From NCBI GenBank assembly GCA_019055375.1, contig JAHQIW010005902.1:1-64000 (forward strand): a stretch of DNA of 64,000 bases. The letters run 5' to 3'. This DNA is from Parelaphostrongylus tenuis (lineage: Eukaryota > Nematoda > Chromadorea > Rhabditida > Metastrongylidae). Positions 9,641-21,966 of this stretch are shown piece after piece. The translations under genes were made by a program, and so were the position numbers. Each line of letters opens with the position of its first letter. Position 1 is the first letter of the stretch. The notes below the pieces were generated by a model. That model did no database searches. It worked only from the letters and a program-made list of their open reading frames with translations, and was not told the DNA's origin.

Positions 9641-12189
9641 GTAAGCGCAGATTTCTCTTATCCAGAAAAAGAAATGTGGACGGATATGTAGATGGAATTT
9701 CATTATCTCTCTCTTGCTAATTTCGTTAGTTGATTTTCAGTGAATTGTTTTTCTGGACTCATCAAAGCACGCCTGCTTTATGAATCTTCACTCTTTCAGT
9801 AGAGTTCATTTACACTGGTAGTTGAAAATTTCGTCGTTGCACTTTTGAGTAAACATTCCAACGAATTACCATTAATCTCTCCATTGCTTTGTAAGTGTAA
9901 GAAAGTCTATTTTAAATAAGGATGTAAGGCTTTACTGTTGCTGATGTTTTCTGCGACAAATCTTATGAAATTCAAAGTGGTCAAAACTTTCGGACACTTT
10001 TAAAGACCTACTTTGTATATATCTAGGCATAAAACAGTACGTGTAAGTCTTAGCGTTTCCCTTGTAGAGCTTTACACAAGGTTTGGTGTCAGATGTTACC
10101 GTCGTTGTACGATGGCTGCTCTTTTGGCTCTTTGTTCTTTTCCTGAGCTGTTTCATACGATATATCACTGTATTAAACCTTACAAAGCGGCTTTAGAAAA
10201 GGTGAAAACTCCGAAAGATCGGCCACTGGAGTACAAATAGTTGTCACAAGCTTCACATCTTCTCAACAAAAGCAGTAACTAAAATTTGTAGGGCAATTAT
10301 TATATATCCTATTCACAAAACTTGCAAAAACCAATTTCCAAGATTTATTGCTTTGCTCGAAGAGTACCTTCAGCTTTGGTTTCAGTCTTACTTATTTACA
10401 CGACTCGACATCAGAAGACTGTACAGAGTTGCCACATCACTCAACATAACTTTTACCACAGAGTGCGAATCTCAGCACTCTTGCCTTCGATTCGTTTCGT
10501 CTCACAAATATCATCCACGAAAAGTCATCGGGCTTTTTTTGAGTGTAACTTTGGCGACTGCATGAGATTTACGTTTTTGTAAAGAATGTCGATTGAACGT
10601 TTGGTTGACTCCATTATCTGTCTATTTCCTAGATAGCCATGCTACTTCCCTTATATGAGAAGAAATGAGTTTGTCCCCACACAGAATAGTCCATTTTCGT
10701 GACAACAATGAGATAGAAGGCTCTATTGATCTGCAACAGGGTTGAATCCTTACCCTCGATCGGTTTGAACTGTTAACGTAGGTAGGCGGAATCACACAAC
10801 TTTGCTACCCTTCCTGAATTTTGTCATAAAGTGTTCAGTCTATGCTTTTTCAATCAGGATACATTATTCATTTAAAATCATCAAAATCACGGCTTTCTAG
10901 TGCCTGCTACGGGGTCCTTCGAACAAATTTCTATAAGCGCATTTACTGTATACATTTTCTTCTATATCTATTTGTTGAAGGCCCCTCAAAAATGGAAATT
11001 TTTCCTAAGTGACATAGCTAGCAGCAAAAAATCTTTTTCAATAAATAAATACCTCCTGTTTCAGCACGACGAAATTGCAATCCTCTAAAGTTTACGAAAA
11101 TTTTTTTGACCATTTTCTCTACGATCATACCTCAGATTGAAAGTTATTGAACAGCGCTATTTTATTTTGAAAAAAACTAATGCTATCTCAAATGTATTTC
11201 CTTTGCAGCCATCGCGCTTACATGAGAATTTCAAGAATTCATTTTGTTTTTTTATTTTGAGAAGCTTAATCATGGACGACTTTTGTTTTCTAAAAGTATT
11301 GAATAGGAATTCTCGACACTTTTAATGCTACAGCAATGTCTCTTCTTTGAGGTTTATAGAATTCTGCCCCTTTACTATTTTTAGTAGGAATCCGTCGTAT
11401 GTTTTTGAAGAGTTCTTTATGTAATGGCCTTAACAACAAGGTGAAGTGTAGAGTTGCTGGTGCTAAGTGTTTACTGAGCGTAAGGTCTACTTCATGTCAC
11501 GCAAACGTAAGGACTTATGATTGGATCGCTGACAGTGTATGGTATCATCACAAAGCTTATTAGTATTTCTAGTAGTGATTGCAATGGAGTCATTTTGTCT
11601 TATCAAGCTATTCTTATTCAAACGAATTTTAGTTGCACTGCGAAAATTGTGGGGAATAGCATCAGAAGAATACTGATCATTAGAGGAAAGACGATGCCAG
11701 CTCTATCTGCCAAAGGTTCGTATGGAGCAATTTTATCTTGGAAAGGGCTCTTTTGAGATTTTTCCTTCAGCATTTGTATTAGAATTCACAGATACTCTCC
11801 CGTTCCTATTAGACGAACTGTGCGTAACATGGAGCAGTATGAGTCGTACTCTGTGCTAATGAGTTTCTACTTCGAAGTGCATACTACTTGGAAAGGTACT
11901 GCAATTTTTGAATTTTAGGTGATAAAACAATACTTCACTCCTGATCCGATTCGTAATCATAAACCTTTTGCTATGTCGACATCATTGGAGCAACCTTCGT
12001 TCGAAATCGGATGTTTTCTATGGCTCCATGTTTATTCTTGCAAATCATAGAGAGATTTGCATTTGTTGTTCACTTCATTATTACAGTAGCATTTTTTGTG
12101 CCTATATGGCTGGAAAAAAAAGTTCTGGAACTCATGTATTGGAGATTTATGCACAAATTCCAAGCAAAAGCAATAACAATAACTATTCT
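9641..12189. other. Unassigned sequence, possibly decayed 3' part of the DRH-like locus
   Basis: I could not identify the exon with the second cysteine pair of the zinc site. The frame ending at 10238 (CIKPYKAALEKVKTPKDRPL) and the frame 10353-10565 (FIALLEEYLQLWFQSYL) look mildly coding but match nothing I recognise. The rest is AT-rich with no repeats matched elsewhere. Confidence 0.35.
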
Positions 12190-12510
12190 TTACAGTAAAA
12201 GCCATCGTTTTCTGCGCCTTTCTGTCATCAGTCCGCCAAGTTTCGAATGTGGTAGAATCTGGTTCGCGAATACTTGGCGGCAATTTATTTTCCAAAGCAG
12301 TAATCAATTCAACGTTGTTCAGTTTTGTTGGACGTCCTAAACGAGGCTTGACCTCGAGGTTCAGACCTCCGGCATTGAAGCGTTGAAACCGAGTAGCGGA
12401 TTTCCTTGTTGTATCTTCCCCCGCCTACAAACTTCATTGATTTCATCCGCTGCAACTCGCAGTGGTGAAGGACCCCTTCTATGACGCAATAAAACACGAG
12501 CTTCGATTGT
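12190..12510 (-). pseudogene. Mariner transposase N-terminal fragment (family 2, copy C)
   Basis: Read on the minus strand from 12510 the frame gives ARVLLRHRRGPSPLRVAADE and INEV, then after a one-base shift TRFQRFNAGGLNLEVKPRLG, RPTKLNNVELITALENKLPP. This is the paired helix-turn-helix DNA-binding region of mariner transposases (..INEVxGEGT..RWFxRFxxG..GRPxxLxN..). Only about 100 codons remain and no catalytic motif is seen. The RTE element at 12623 begins about 110 bases beyond it. Confidence 0.7.
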
Positions 12511-12611
12511 ATCGATGGCGCAGGCCAGTTACAAATTGGATATTAAAACAAATAATATTTGGGCCTTCATTGGGAACATCCCATATAAAAGACTGTTAGA
12601 TTCTAATGATG

Positions 12612-12622
12612 TGCATGGGCGA
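12612..12622 (+). repeat. Left target-site duplication of the RTE element
   Basis: TGCATGGGCGA, identical to bases 15980-15990 just after the 3' tail of the element. Confidence 0.85.
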
Positions 12623-15600
12623 CCACGGACCTCCCTCTTCGGGGGATGCCGCCCGGTTAGTCGCGAGGGCACGTGGCGCGTCCCCAGGTGGTGGATAGGG
12701 GAATAAAACGCGATCCAAAGGCGACTGTGTGCTTCCAAGAGGCGCAGGTGGATTCAGGGAACGAGCTCCCTGCTGCTGCAGTGCCGACTTGACAAAACTC
12801 TATTTCTACGAGTCAAGTCGGCCAAAAGCCTGCAATCAAGCGGCTGGGAAGTACATGGGAGGCGGTTAGGAGTCGCCTCCAACAAATAAGCTCCTCCCGC
12901 TCCTCCGAGAGAGACTGGCAAGCTACTCGTGAGTACCCAGCCCCCACGTTTAGAGCCTGGCAAGCTACACGTCGGGTATCAAAAATGCCAAAAACAGTAA
13001 CAAATATGGGCCTCATTCCCCTGATCCCGAAAGAGCCCCTGGTACGGCAGCGCCAGGTAGGACGAGTACTGAGAGGCTGCTAAAATCTCAGGGCCGAACT
13101 AGGCTGCCAAGATCGAAAAGGACTAAAATGACGATCTGTACCTACAAGGCAAGAACCCTTGCTCACGAATCCGCTGTAGAAGACCTATTGATTCAAGCAA
13201 AAAGAATAAGGTACGACGTCATTGGCCTGGCTAGAAGAGAAGGTCGCCATCTTTTCACGTTGTCTATGACACCGGAGAAGAACTGTTCCTTGGTACATGC
13301 GATCGTAGAGGTGTCGGCGGCGTAGGTGTCCGCGTCAAATCGAATTTGGCCGTGAGCACTTGACTTCGCTCGAACAACTAACAACCCGTATCGGACGATT
13401 ACGGTTGAAACGATGTGGTTCAATGCCGGCTTTGACCATCTTCGTTGCTTGCGGACCAACATCACGCTATGACGAAGACGAAGTCGAACCTTCTATATGG
13501 ACCTCGAAAAATTCTTCAGAGAAGATCGTACATTCTTCAAGGTCATTGTCGGAGATTTTAACGCAAAAATTGGACCTAGAAGAACGTCTGAAGAACGTCA
13601 CATAGGGACCCACGGACTAGAATGGAATGAACAGGGTGAGAGGCTATCTGAGATTATCATGACGACCCAGACCATTCATGGTAACTCGCAATTCCAAAAG
13701 CCACTTTCTCAGCGATGGACGTGGGAGTCTTCCAATGGAGAGTGCCATAACGAAATAGATCACATCATAGTAAATCGAAGGTTTTGCCTGACCGACGCCG
13801 CTGTTGTTCCTAAGTTCTATACGGGATCAGACCATCGCCTAATTCGCGCAACGTTCCGATTTTCGAGGAGAGGAGAGAAAGCCGCTAAATTCGAACAACG
13901 AAGTCCCAGAACTACCACAAACTGGGATGTATTCAGATCACTTAGTCGGCTTCTTCGGAAGATACCGTTGTCGACAACATCGACGAAGAATACGATCGAC
14001 TCGTTGAACATCTTCACGTTAGCTCTATAAAAGCCGAGAGTCCTAAGGTCACGAAGAGGCGCTTGTCTCCGCAGGCACTCGAGCTGATACGTCAACGTGG
14101 AATCGCACGAGCTGCAGGAAACCGAAACCTTACGTCTGAACTTGCGAAACGATGCAGAGAAGCGATAAATGAAGACCTCAAAGAGAGAAGAGCTGCGCTT
14201 ATGGCAGAAGCTGCAGAAGCTGGGAAGAGCATTCTCAAAGCCCAGCGAGGTTTCGCCAACTATAAGACCAAGATGGTTGCACTCCGATATCCTGACGGGA
14301 CACTTACAGCTTCCAGAAGGGCTATGGAGAAAATCATCCACCAATACTACTCGGATCTCTTCGCTAGCCCTGTCCTCTTACCGTCATATAAATTGAAAGA
14401 GGACGAATTTGTCGTCCCACTGGTCCTCCCTTCCGAAATCCGACATGCTATATCGTCGGTGAAGAACAGAACAACACCCGGTCCAGACAGGATTAGACCA
14501 GAACATCTGAAGAATCTGCCGCCAGTTCTCATCAACACCCTGGCTCGGCTCTTCACTCGCTACCTGTCAGAATGCAAGGTCCCTATTCAATGGAAAACCA
14601 GCAAGACCGTATTGTTGTTCAAAAAGGGAGACCTTCACGACATAGGCAATTATCGCCCAATCTGCTTGCTGTCCGTTGTCTATAAACTCTTTACTCGAGT
14701 CATCCTGAACAGGATTGACAGAACACTGGACGAAGGACAGCCATGCGAACAAGCAGGGTTCCGAAAAGGATTTAGTACCATGGACCACATCCACACGATC
14801 ACAAGACTCATTGAAGTTTCACGAGAGTACAAACAACCACTCTGTCTCACTTTCATCGATCTGAAGAAAGCCTTTGATTCAGTGGAAACAGAAGCGGTTA
14901 TAGAGGCTCTGGATAACCAGGGCGTCCCTACTCGGTACATAATGATCCTTCGTGAGCTTTATAAAGATTTCACGACCGAAATATCTCCATTCTACAACAA
15001 TATCACCGTTGACGTAAGAAGAGGGGTTCGACAAGGCGATACAATATCGCCAAAACTATTCACTGCCACCCTACAAAACGTCATGCGAACATTAGAATGA
15101 GACGAAATGGGAGTGAAAATTGACGGTCGACAATTAAACCATCTTCGCTTTGCTGACGATATCGTTCTCATAACACCAAACATCAGCCAAGCGGAACGAA
15201 TGTTGACCGATTTCGATAACGCCTGTGGAAAGATCGGTCTTCAACTGAATCTAACGAAAACAATGTTCATGAGGAACGGATGGGTTTCTAATGCCCCATT
15301 CACGCTCAACGGAACGACAATCTCCGAATGCTCCAGTTACGTCTATCTAGGTCGTGAAATCAACATGATGAACGACCTAGCCCCAGAGTTGAGCAGGAGG
15401 AAACGAGCGGCTTGGGGAACGTTTAAGAGCATCGAAGATGTAGTGAAGAGGACAAAGAACATCCGACTCCGTGCCCACCTTTTCGACTCGACAATTATCC
15501 CTGCCCTGACGTATGCAGCAGAAACCTGGTCGCTACGTAAGCAGGATGAAAGATCACTTGCCGTTATCGAACGCGCAGTCGAAACGTCGATGCTAGGAGT

Positions 15601-15979
15601 ATCCCGTATCTCGCAAATGAGACAAAGGATCCGAAGTTCCGACCTACGTCAACGATCGAAAATCAGAGACGCCGTTCTACACGCCAGGATATCGAAAATA
15701 AGGTGGGCCGGACACGTGATGCGCTTCAACGACAACCGATGGACGAGAGCCGTTACCGACTGGATTCCTCGGGACGTCAAGCGCTCTAAAGGAAGACCAC
15801 TGACCCGTTGGTCCGATTTCTTCACGAAAGCGATGGAAGAAAGATATGATGCTCAGCGAATCCCTAGAGCAAGGAGGACCCACTGGGCTACTCTTGCACG
15901 CGATAGGGAAAAATGGAAGAGTTGCTGGTACCCGCTCGAGTCACTCGACGATCAACGGGACGACAGGTGATACAGGTGA
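12623..15979 (+). mobile_element. Near full-length RTE-clade non-LTR retrotransposon
   Basis: A 3357-bp element flanked by perfect 11-bp direct repeats. It has a GC-rich 5' untranslated part of about 500 bases, an endonuclease plus reverse transcriptase reading frame, and a 3' tail of short repeats (ACAGGTGATACAGGTGAT) directly after the stop, the hallmark of the RTE/BovB clade. A second decayed copy with the same 5' start lies at 22981-26250 and truncated 3' copies sit in both arms of the inverted repeat. The target-site duplication and long open reverse-transcriptase frame make it the youngest retroelement in the window. Confidence 0.92.
13128..15970 (+). pseudogene. RTE ORF2: apurinic-type endonuclease + reverse transcriptase, broken
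   Basis: The product would nick target DNA and copy the element RNA at the nick. Start chosen at ATG 13128 (MTICTYKARTLAHES), the usual start of the endonuclease. Endonuclease marks: GVGGVGVRV, LTTRIGRLRL, GDFNAKIGP, NEIDHIIVNRRF and the terminal SDHR. The endonuclease is split by frameshifts near 13225, 13350, 13495 and 13950. From 14063 one frame carries the reverse transcriptase: TPGPDRIRPEHLKNLPP, GNYRPICLLSVVYKLFTRVI, QAGFRKGFS, LTFIDLKKAFDS, RGVRQGDTISPKLF, catalytic FADDIVL at 15149, then the C-terminal SETWSLRKQ and DNRWTRAV/GRPLTRW region. The only break in this part is TGA at 15098-15100, where the arm copies have TGG (Trp). About 950 residues in total, normal for RTE. Confidence 0.9.
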
Positions 15980-15990
15980 TGCATGGGCGA
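15980..15990 (+). repeat. Right target-site duplication of the RTE element
   Basis: TGCATGGGCGA, matching 12612-12622 exactly. Confidence 0.85.
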
Positions 15991-16116
15991 TATTATACCT
16001 AAGTGTCCCAGAACTTTCCTTCTAAATTGGTGATTTTTCTCTCGTATATGTGCCTCACAGCGTTATGTTTTTGATTTCCTTTACTTACTTGCTTGGATAT
16101 TTGGATGTCCGTCTTC

Positions 16117-16178
16117 AACATATCGCATAATTGTTATCTGAGCCAACTTTTCATGTGGTCTATTGAATGGGCTCTGTT
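16117..16178 (+). repeat. Single arm of the 50-305 fold-back family
   Basis: CAACATATCGCATAATTG.TATCTGAGCCAACTTTTCATG is nearly identical to 99-152. No inverted partner was found nearby, so this is a broken copy. Confidence 0.75.
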
Positions 16179-16411
16179 TTTTTTCGATTTTGTAGATGAT
16201 CTCACTTTGTCACACGTATCCTGATGCGTATCATTTGAATGAGTTCTCTACATGGCATGATTTTCCAACGGAAATCTACGTATAAGCGACCAGTCTAAAA
16301 GGCTGACTACTTGTGGCAGAAATAAAGATGAGACGAGAAAAGACCACTATGCATTGGAAAAAAGTGGTCCGAATGTGGTATTAAGCGTATGCAATTGAAT
16401 GTTGGTCATTC

Positions 16412-16645
16412 TTTATGGCGCGGGGTAAATCACGCCTTACAGCACTCTCCGGCAGTCAACAGCAAACGCTCTATGGAACGCCAAGACCAGGCTATCCTCG
16501 TGGGTGCACGAAGAGGTGCTCAAGCAGTATTCTATGACTTTTAAGGAGACAACGAAAAAGCGAAACGAATGTTAGAAGTACTGCGATCTTACAGTGAAGG
16601 GAAAGCGCTGTAACGACTGTTAATAAAGTGCCAAGTCTGTTGACA
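16412..16645 (+). mobile_element. tRNA-derived SINE-like repeat, copy 2
   Basis: Shares the body of the 7942-8212 repeat: CACTCTCCGGCAGTCAACA, GGAACGCCAAGACCAGGCTA, CAGTATTCTATGACTTT, GCGAAACGAATGTTAGAAGT, and the TAATAAAGT tail. The tRNA-like head is too diverged to recognise. Confidence 0.6.
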
Positions 16646-17699
16646 GCAGTCTGAATTTGCCCTCATTCATTTAAGGACAGTACGGACTGCCTCTCATAGA
16701 TGTTCAGCGATTACGGACGACGTTGTTTCTATATCATCCGTTTCGAAATAGCATCTATCTGTTAGTGTGAGCTTTTTTAAGAAACTGTTATTACCCCGAT
16801 TGTGACGTTTTTTTGTAGAGTTTAGATTCCCTTAGGGAATCCGCGTGAGACTTCAGAATGAACAATCAGAGTGGGTGGCCAATGAAGCGCTGTGGGTGGC
16901 GATAGCTCTACCGTCAAGGTGATCGCAGTCTGACGCCTCTCTTATCGATCCCGTGTTTCCTATCTTCATCTCTTCTATTCGTTTGTTACTGTTCCAACCG
17001 ACCAAATTAAGACTGATAGTTACTATACAGCTCGATTTGTTGTCACAGAAGAGAGCGATAATATTGTGTGAAAACGAACACGATTTTGTTGTTTCTTGAG
17101 CAAAACCACGCGAATGACATTCTCAATTTATGCTCACAACACATAAATGTCATCTGCGTCTTTTGTAGAGACGATATTCAGTCGACAGACATATTGTGAT
17201 ACCCGGTGTCAACGTCTCATGATGGTGTTGGAGCGAAGGATTTCAATTCAAGTTTATTTTTGTACGGCAATTAATTCGCCTGACAACTCGCCGGTCCATG
17301 CTTAGTGACTTTAGAACGAAAGCTGTTGACTATTTGGATTGTTCGCAAAGTATTAATCTTTGGTTACTTCTTTTATTGACCGTTTCTTGAAATCGCGATA
17401 AAAACATTTATATGTGTCTTCGAGAATGTTCTCAACCGTCTGTTCTAGGCTTATTACGCTACGTTCATAGCAACATTTCGGCTTCCGCTGGTTTCGGCTC
17501 TTTCTTCGTAATCATAGACTAATGTAGCCATGAATAAAACGTGAAAAACCACCTCGACAAACCAGATAAAACCATACGCAAAGGCTATACTTTTTCATTT
17601 TCACTCACTCTTTTAATAGATCTGGCTCCAAACAATAATAGGCAATTTTTCATTTGGTATCACAAATTTTCAAGCCTATCCCCTACGCTGGGCTAGAAG
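16646..17699. other. Unassigned sequence
   Basis: No open frame of note and no repeat match within the window. Confidence 0.5.
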
Positions 17700-18325
17700 T
17701 TTTTATCGAGAGTGTTACTGAGTCATTCAAAAGCTTTAATCTAAAGCCAGCGATAAGCTTTGCCGCTTTTTAAAAGACCTTTTTATAATGCTGGAAAATT
17801 CAAAATAAATCTTTTTTTACACGAGCACATTTCTTGCAGTTCACAGCTATTTCTTTGGACTGTTAACAAGCATTTGACAGCACGAAATTTACCAATTACA
17901 ACGCTTTACCTATATCCAGAAAAAGCCGTTTTTCTGCAACGTAGCAGGGAAAATAAGATTGATTCACATGCTCGAGCAAGTGTTCGTCGCCCAATTCACA
18001 AGCGTTAGAATGGGGGCAGGGGGCAGGTCGGAGCGAACATTGACCGATGGCGTCTAACTGAGCTGTATTTGATTAAAAATTATTTCTCCACTTCGGAAGA
18101 AACTCCAGGTTAAACGTCTAACTTTGATACTAGAAGATCTTCTCCACTCATTCATGTACGTTACGTACTTTCAGCGAAATAACAGTTGAAATGCGCAACC
18201 AATGTGGAAAATAATCTTACTGACTTTGTAGCGTTGTAAATGGGTCTTTACAAAAAACGGGCCGCGTAACTCGCTAGCTTGAGAACTGAGCTTTTGAAAG
18301 ATTATTAACACTTTATATAGAGACT
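17700..18325. mobile_element. Fold-back element (family F2), copy 1
   Basis: The left arm at about 17705-17800 (GAGTCATTCAAAAGC..TTTTTAAAAGACC) pairs imperfectly with the right arm at about 18235-18320 (GGGTCTTTACAAAAAACGGG..GAGCTTTTGAAAG). The same element occurs in the arms of the giant inverted repeat at 53985-54600 and 61390-62005, and a half copy is at 20815-21100. No transposase frame is seen. Confidence 0.6.
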
Positions 18326-18389
18326 TTTTCGCTTAGCGTAAGGAATAGGCTTGAAAATCTGTGTTACCAAACGAAAAAGAGTTTCAGTC

Positions 18390-18680
18390 ATAATATGATA
18401 ACATATTTCGAGTCTATCATGAACTCGGATTCATTCTACCAACCGTGAGCGATCGATTGTTGGTCTCTGCAAGGTCGGGGAATTTCACGCTTCACATACG
18501 GTGATTTGTTATTTGGCGTCAATTCGTCTATATATAGGGATTTGTCCCCTGCAAGGATTGACTAAACAGAGTAACGGTGCTACTGATGAGGATGGAATAA
18601 CGAAGCATGTGTCTAGCATTTTATGACTGCCATAAGAGACTTCATGATGGACTAAAGATGTGTTATCATAAAACTATGCC
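18390..18680. repeat. Partial copy of fold-back family F1
   Basis: ATATGATAACATATTTCGAG, ACGGTGATTTGTTATTTGGCGTC and AACGGTGCTACTGA blocks match parts of the 5911-6530 and 28100-28524 elements. Confidence 0.5.
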
Positions 18681-20250
18681 TTCAGATGATTTTCTGAATT
18701 CAAGTCGTTCACGTGTCTCTCGAAGATGTTTTGGAAAGAATACACCAGTTGCGCGTTTCTTTTTTGTTAGCTTTTTTCTTATGATTGCGATATGTGATCA
18801 GCCGACTCTCAGTGAAATTACCAACTTCCTTTCACGGAGCACTTAGCTCAGAAGAATCACCCTAAATCTCAATTGTTGCCGGTTTTCTCCAATGAAGTCA
18901 TGTCGTCTAACAGCTCGCGATGCCTAGCACTTATAGGTGATGACCTTGTCACCTACCGCTCCTATAGCGAAGCTTTGAGCGGGTGCATGGGTTGTACGAT
19001 ATTTGTCGAAAAGATTGCCAAGTAAGCCTTTTTTGTTTCTGTAAAGTTCTCCACTTAATGAACTTGCAGACTCATCGCCCTTGCAAAATTTGGGACAAAA
19101 ACTCAACTTTCAACATCTCAAGCAGCGATTTTTCAGCACGTTGACAACGACAAAAGTCGATTTTGACCCCTTCGCGCGCCGCGTGTGCGGCGGGAAGGCG
19201 CGGCAGCGCGACGGGACGGAGTCTGTACTATCACGCTTTGCAGTGGAAATATGGTAGTTTGTTTGATAATCTGAGCTACTAAGGAGATATTATCGTGGTA
19301 AAATGATGAAATACAACAGGATATACTTCAATAAAGCTTTATATTTCAAGGAAATGTCCATATATTGAAAAATCATTCAAGTTTTCAACGGAAAAAGTAA
19401 ATGTTGTGAAAAGGAACTTATCTCCAGTTGCTATTTAGTTCTGTTTCTTTCCTTTTTACCTATCCTTTTTTTTGTCTCCCACTATGTTTGCTCTGTGAAG
19501 AGACTTTTATAGCCCGTTCTACAACGAAAGAGGGCACATTTTACAGTAAGAGTTCGCTTTTTTATCAAATTCACATAGTATTTCCTAGCATTACAAAGTA
19601 AAATTCTAATTCCAAGATGACTATCAATATAGAATAGTAATTGTGATGCCGAGTGAAAAATGTTATAGAAAAGGCTCCTATAAAGGGTTTATAGTAAGGA
19701 GAATGCTCATGAAATCTTCTATGTTCCAACGAAGAAAACCGTTTCCTACAAGAAAAAACATCTTTTCTGAATCCTTATAACATTTTTTTTTGTTTTGTTG
19801 ATGTTGACATTAGTCGTTCGATAACCTGAATAACGCCGCTTGGTAGCAAGTTTTGTTTCTGAAGGAACCTTAGTACTACGTTCTACAAAAGGAGAAGATT
19901 GATGTGTCGCCCTCACGTCGCCTGGTTTCAACTTCACAATGAAATTTTTTTACAATCTTTGCTAGCAACAAACTTTAATTGTATGCAAAGTTTATTACCA
20001 GGAAAGATAGTTTATTAACAGAGAAGTTACTATAAACGTACTTTAATTAGAAACAACGCATAGTTCTTTCATTGCTTCTCGAACCATGAAAAATTGTGTG
20101 GATCCTTGTGAATTGTGTGAATCTATTCACCTTCATTATTCAACAGTCAACATATGTATAACGTAAAAACATATAATATATATATATATATACATCTTTA
20201 CATATACTTACATGCATGTACAAAGCCCGAGCAAGGCCAAATTCTGAACG
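18681..20250. other. Unassigned sequence with a GC-rich hairpin and an AT microsatellite
   Basis: Bases 19171-19220 are strongly GC-rich in an AT-rich setting and contain GCCGC-GTGT-GCGGC, a short hairpin. Bases 20176-20204 are a (TA)n tract. Nothing else was recognised. Confidence 0.5.
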
Positions 20251-20265
20251 CCACCATGACCTTGA

Positions 20266-20489
20266 TCAAAAAAGTTCCCACGTGGGCGAGACTACATTCC
20301 ATGGCCAGCCAGTGGCTGTTCTTGAATTAGACGGTGCATTTTCCTTTTCACGATCTGAGCCGCTGTCTTCACTAGTAATATTTGCGAAGACCAAGTCGTC
20401 TTTCCCACTGTCGTCACTATCTTCATATAGATTGTCCTCGTTGCTATTTCTGAGCAAGCTTTCCAGGCCGGTTTGCAGACTTCCACTTC
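20266..20489 (-). other. Exon-like frame with acidic Ser/Asp-rich segment; unassigned
   Basis: Minus-strand frame reading LESLLRNSNEDNLYEDSDDS, then GKDDLVFANITSEDSGSDRE, then a Trp-containing end and TGA. The acidic serine-rich run with casein-kinase-like sites looks like a disordered part of a nuclear or transposase protein. The neighbouring frame on the same strand also opens after an acceptor-like TTTTAG (SDVKSEVEVCKPAWKACSE), suggesting a frameshift. Family not recognised. Confidence 0.3.
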
Positions 20490-20814
20490 AGATTTGACAT
20501 CACTAAAAGTTGAATCTCAGAGACAAAGCGGACAAAGTGCCAAACTGAAGTAAAGCGACAAATAAACTTACATTATTGATGACATCTTTGTGGGAGTTGA
20601 GAGCAAAAACGTTCTAGATAGTGTTATATGATAAACAATGTATCGATGTAAGAAGGGTGGTAAGGATGCTGCGAAATGCTAACAATTTGTGCGATGGAAT
20701 GAGATTCATTGTTTTATCCTCACAAGCACTGCGTTTGACCCACTCAGCTGATGTCTTTGATTCAACCAGCTGACGCTTTCATCAGTTGATGGCGCCTATA
20801 TGAAGCACGATTTT

Positions 20815-21100
20815 TGGTACTCAATTAGAAATTGTTTCTCTGCTTTGGAACAAAACTCGAGATTAAGCGTGTGACTCTGACACCAAAAGATTTTATTTTA
20901 CACTTTTATGTGCTTTCGTACTTTCAGGGAAGTAATAATCTAATTGCGCCGCCAATGTAAAACATAATTTCGTCTATATTTCACAGAGTTATGAATGAGT
21001 CTTTTCAAAAAGCGACTACTTCACGCGCTAGCCAGAAATTTATTGTTTCGAATGATCACTAACATTCTGATGAAAAGTTTTTATTCAGTGAAAGAGGTAC
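20815..21100. repeat. Half copy of fold-back family F2
   Basis: TCAATTAGAAATTGTTTCTC..ACTTTCAGGGAAGTAATAAT and the GAGTCTTTTCAAAAAGCG segment match the right half of the 17700-18325 element at about 75-80 per cent by eye. The left arm is absent. Confidence 0.5.
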
Positions 21101-21714
21101 TTATCGTCGCCTTACAGTGGATGAATACCCATTCATTTGAGCATGACGACAGACTTTTACTTGTTGAGAACGTCAGTGGAAATAAAGGAAAAGGAAAACA
21201 CAGTTTTTAGAGATGCTGTTCAGTACAGACAGTCGTTCGCTTAATCGTTGCAAAACTAATAACACAACTCCCATAAGTTGGACTAGACTTAATTAGGTAG
21301 AGCTATTACCGATTGTGATACGTCAATGACTGCTTTTTGTACTCATTGCCCGGGAAGATTCCATTAAAGATACTAGAAAAATCCAAGATAAATCAATATG
21401 ATTATCATCCAACGACTTTACTGATAGGAGCAAAGTCCTCACTTTGCAGCTACCAACATTTAATCCCGAGAATCTATATGGACGACGAACGCGAATTAAG
21501 AAAACGAATGAAAGAGGTGCTTGGAAGATATGCACATTATATAAAGTCGTACCACATGAACGCAATGTCTTCGATTTTTACGTGTAGCTTCGATTGTTGC
21601 TCAAATTATCGTCTCTGTAAAATTGCACTTGAGCACTGGTTGAGTTAATTTTTCTGATATCCTGAGTTAGCAGCTCTAGGTCTTTCACCAGTGGTTTAGA
21701 GGTAGCGAGCATCT

Positions 21715-21966
21715 TTGAGGCAGATCTTTTACCTGTCTTCCGACTCCGGAGAGTTGACAGGCTTAGTAGCCGCAGGGCAGAGTCGAGCCCTCAAGCGGAA
21801 TAACTGCTACTACTGTTACCCACTCCCTATAAAGATAGGTGAACAAGTAAAGATTGAAGCATGTCATGCAGAATGTTCAATAATTTGTGGAAAGGCGCAT
21901 CTAGATAAAGCCACAGTTCTGAAGCACATCGATATAATCAAAAAGCGAAAAAGCGAGGAAATCTAA
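21715..21966 (+). other. Cysteine-containing open frame; unassigned
   Basis: Frame of about 84 codons ending in TAA. It contains NNCYYCYPLPIKIGEQVKIE, ACHAECSIICGKAHLD and a basic end HIDIIKKRKSEE. The CxxC plus CxxxCxxxC spacing could bind zinc. Composition looks coding, and it could be a terminal exon, but no partner exons or family were recognised. Confidence 0.25.

Noticed and set aside
13817..14344. 175-codon minus-strand frame
   Set aside because: Antisense of the RTE ORF2, whose motifs are clear on the plus strand.
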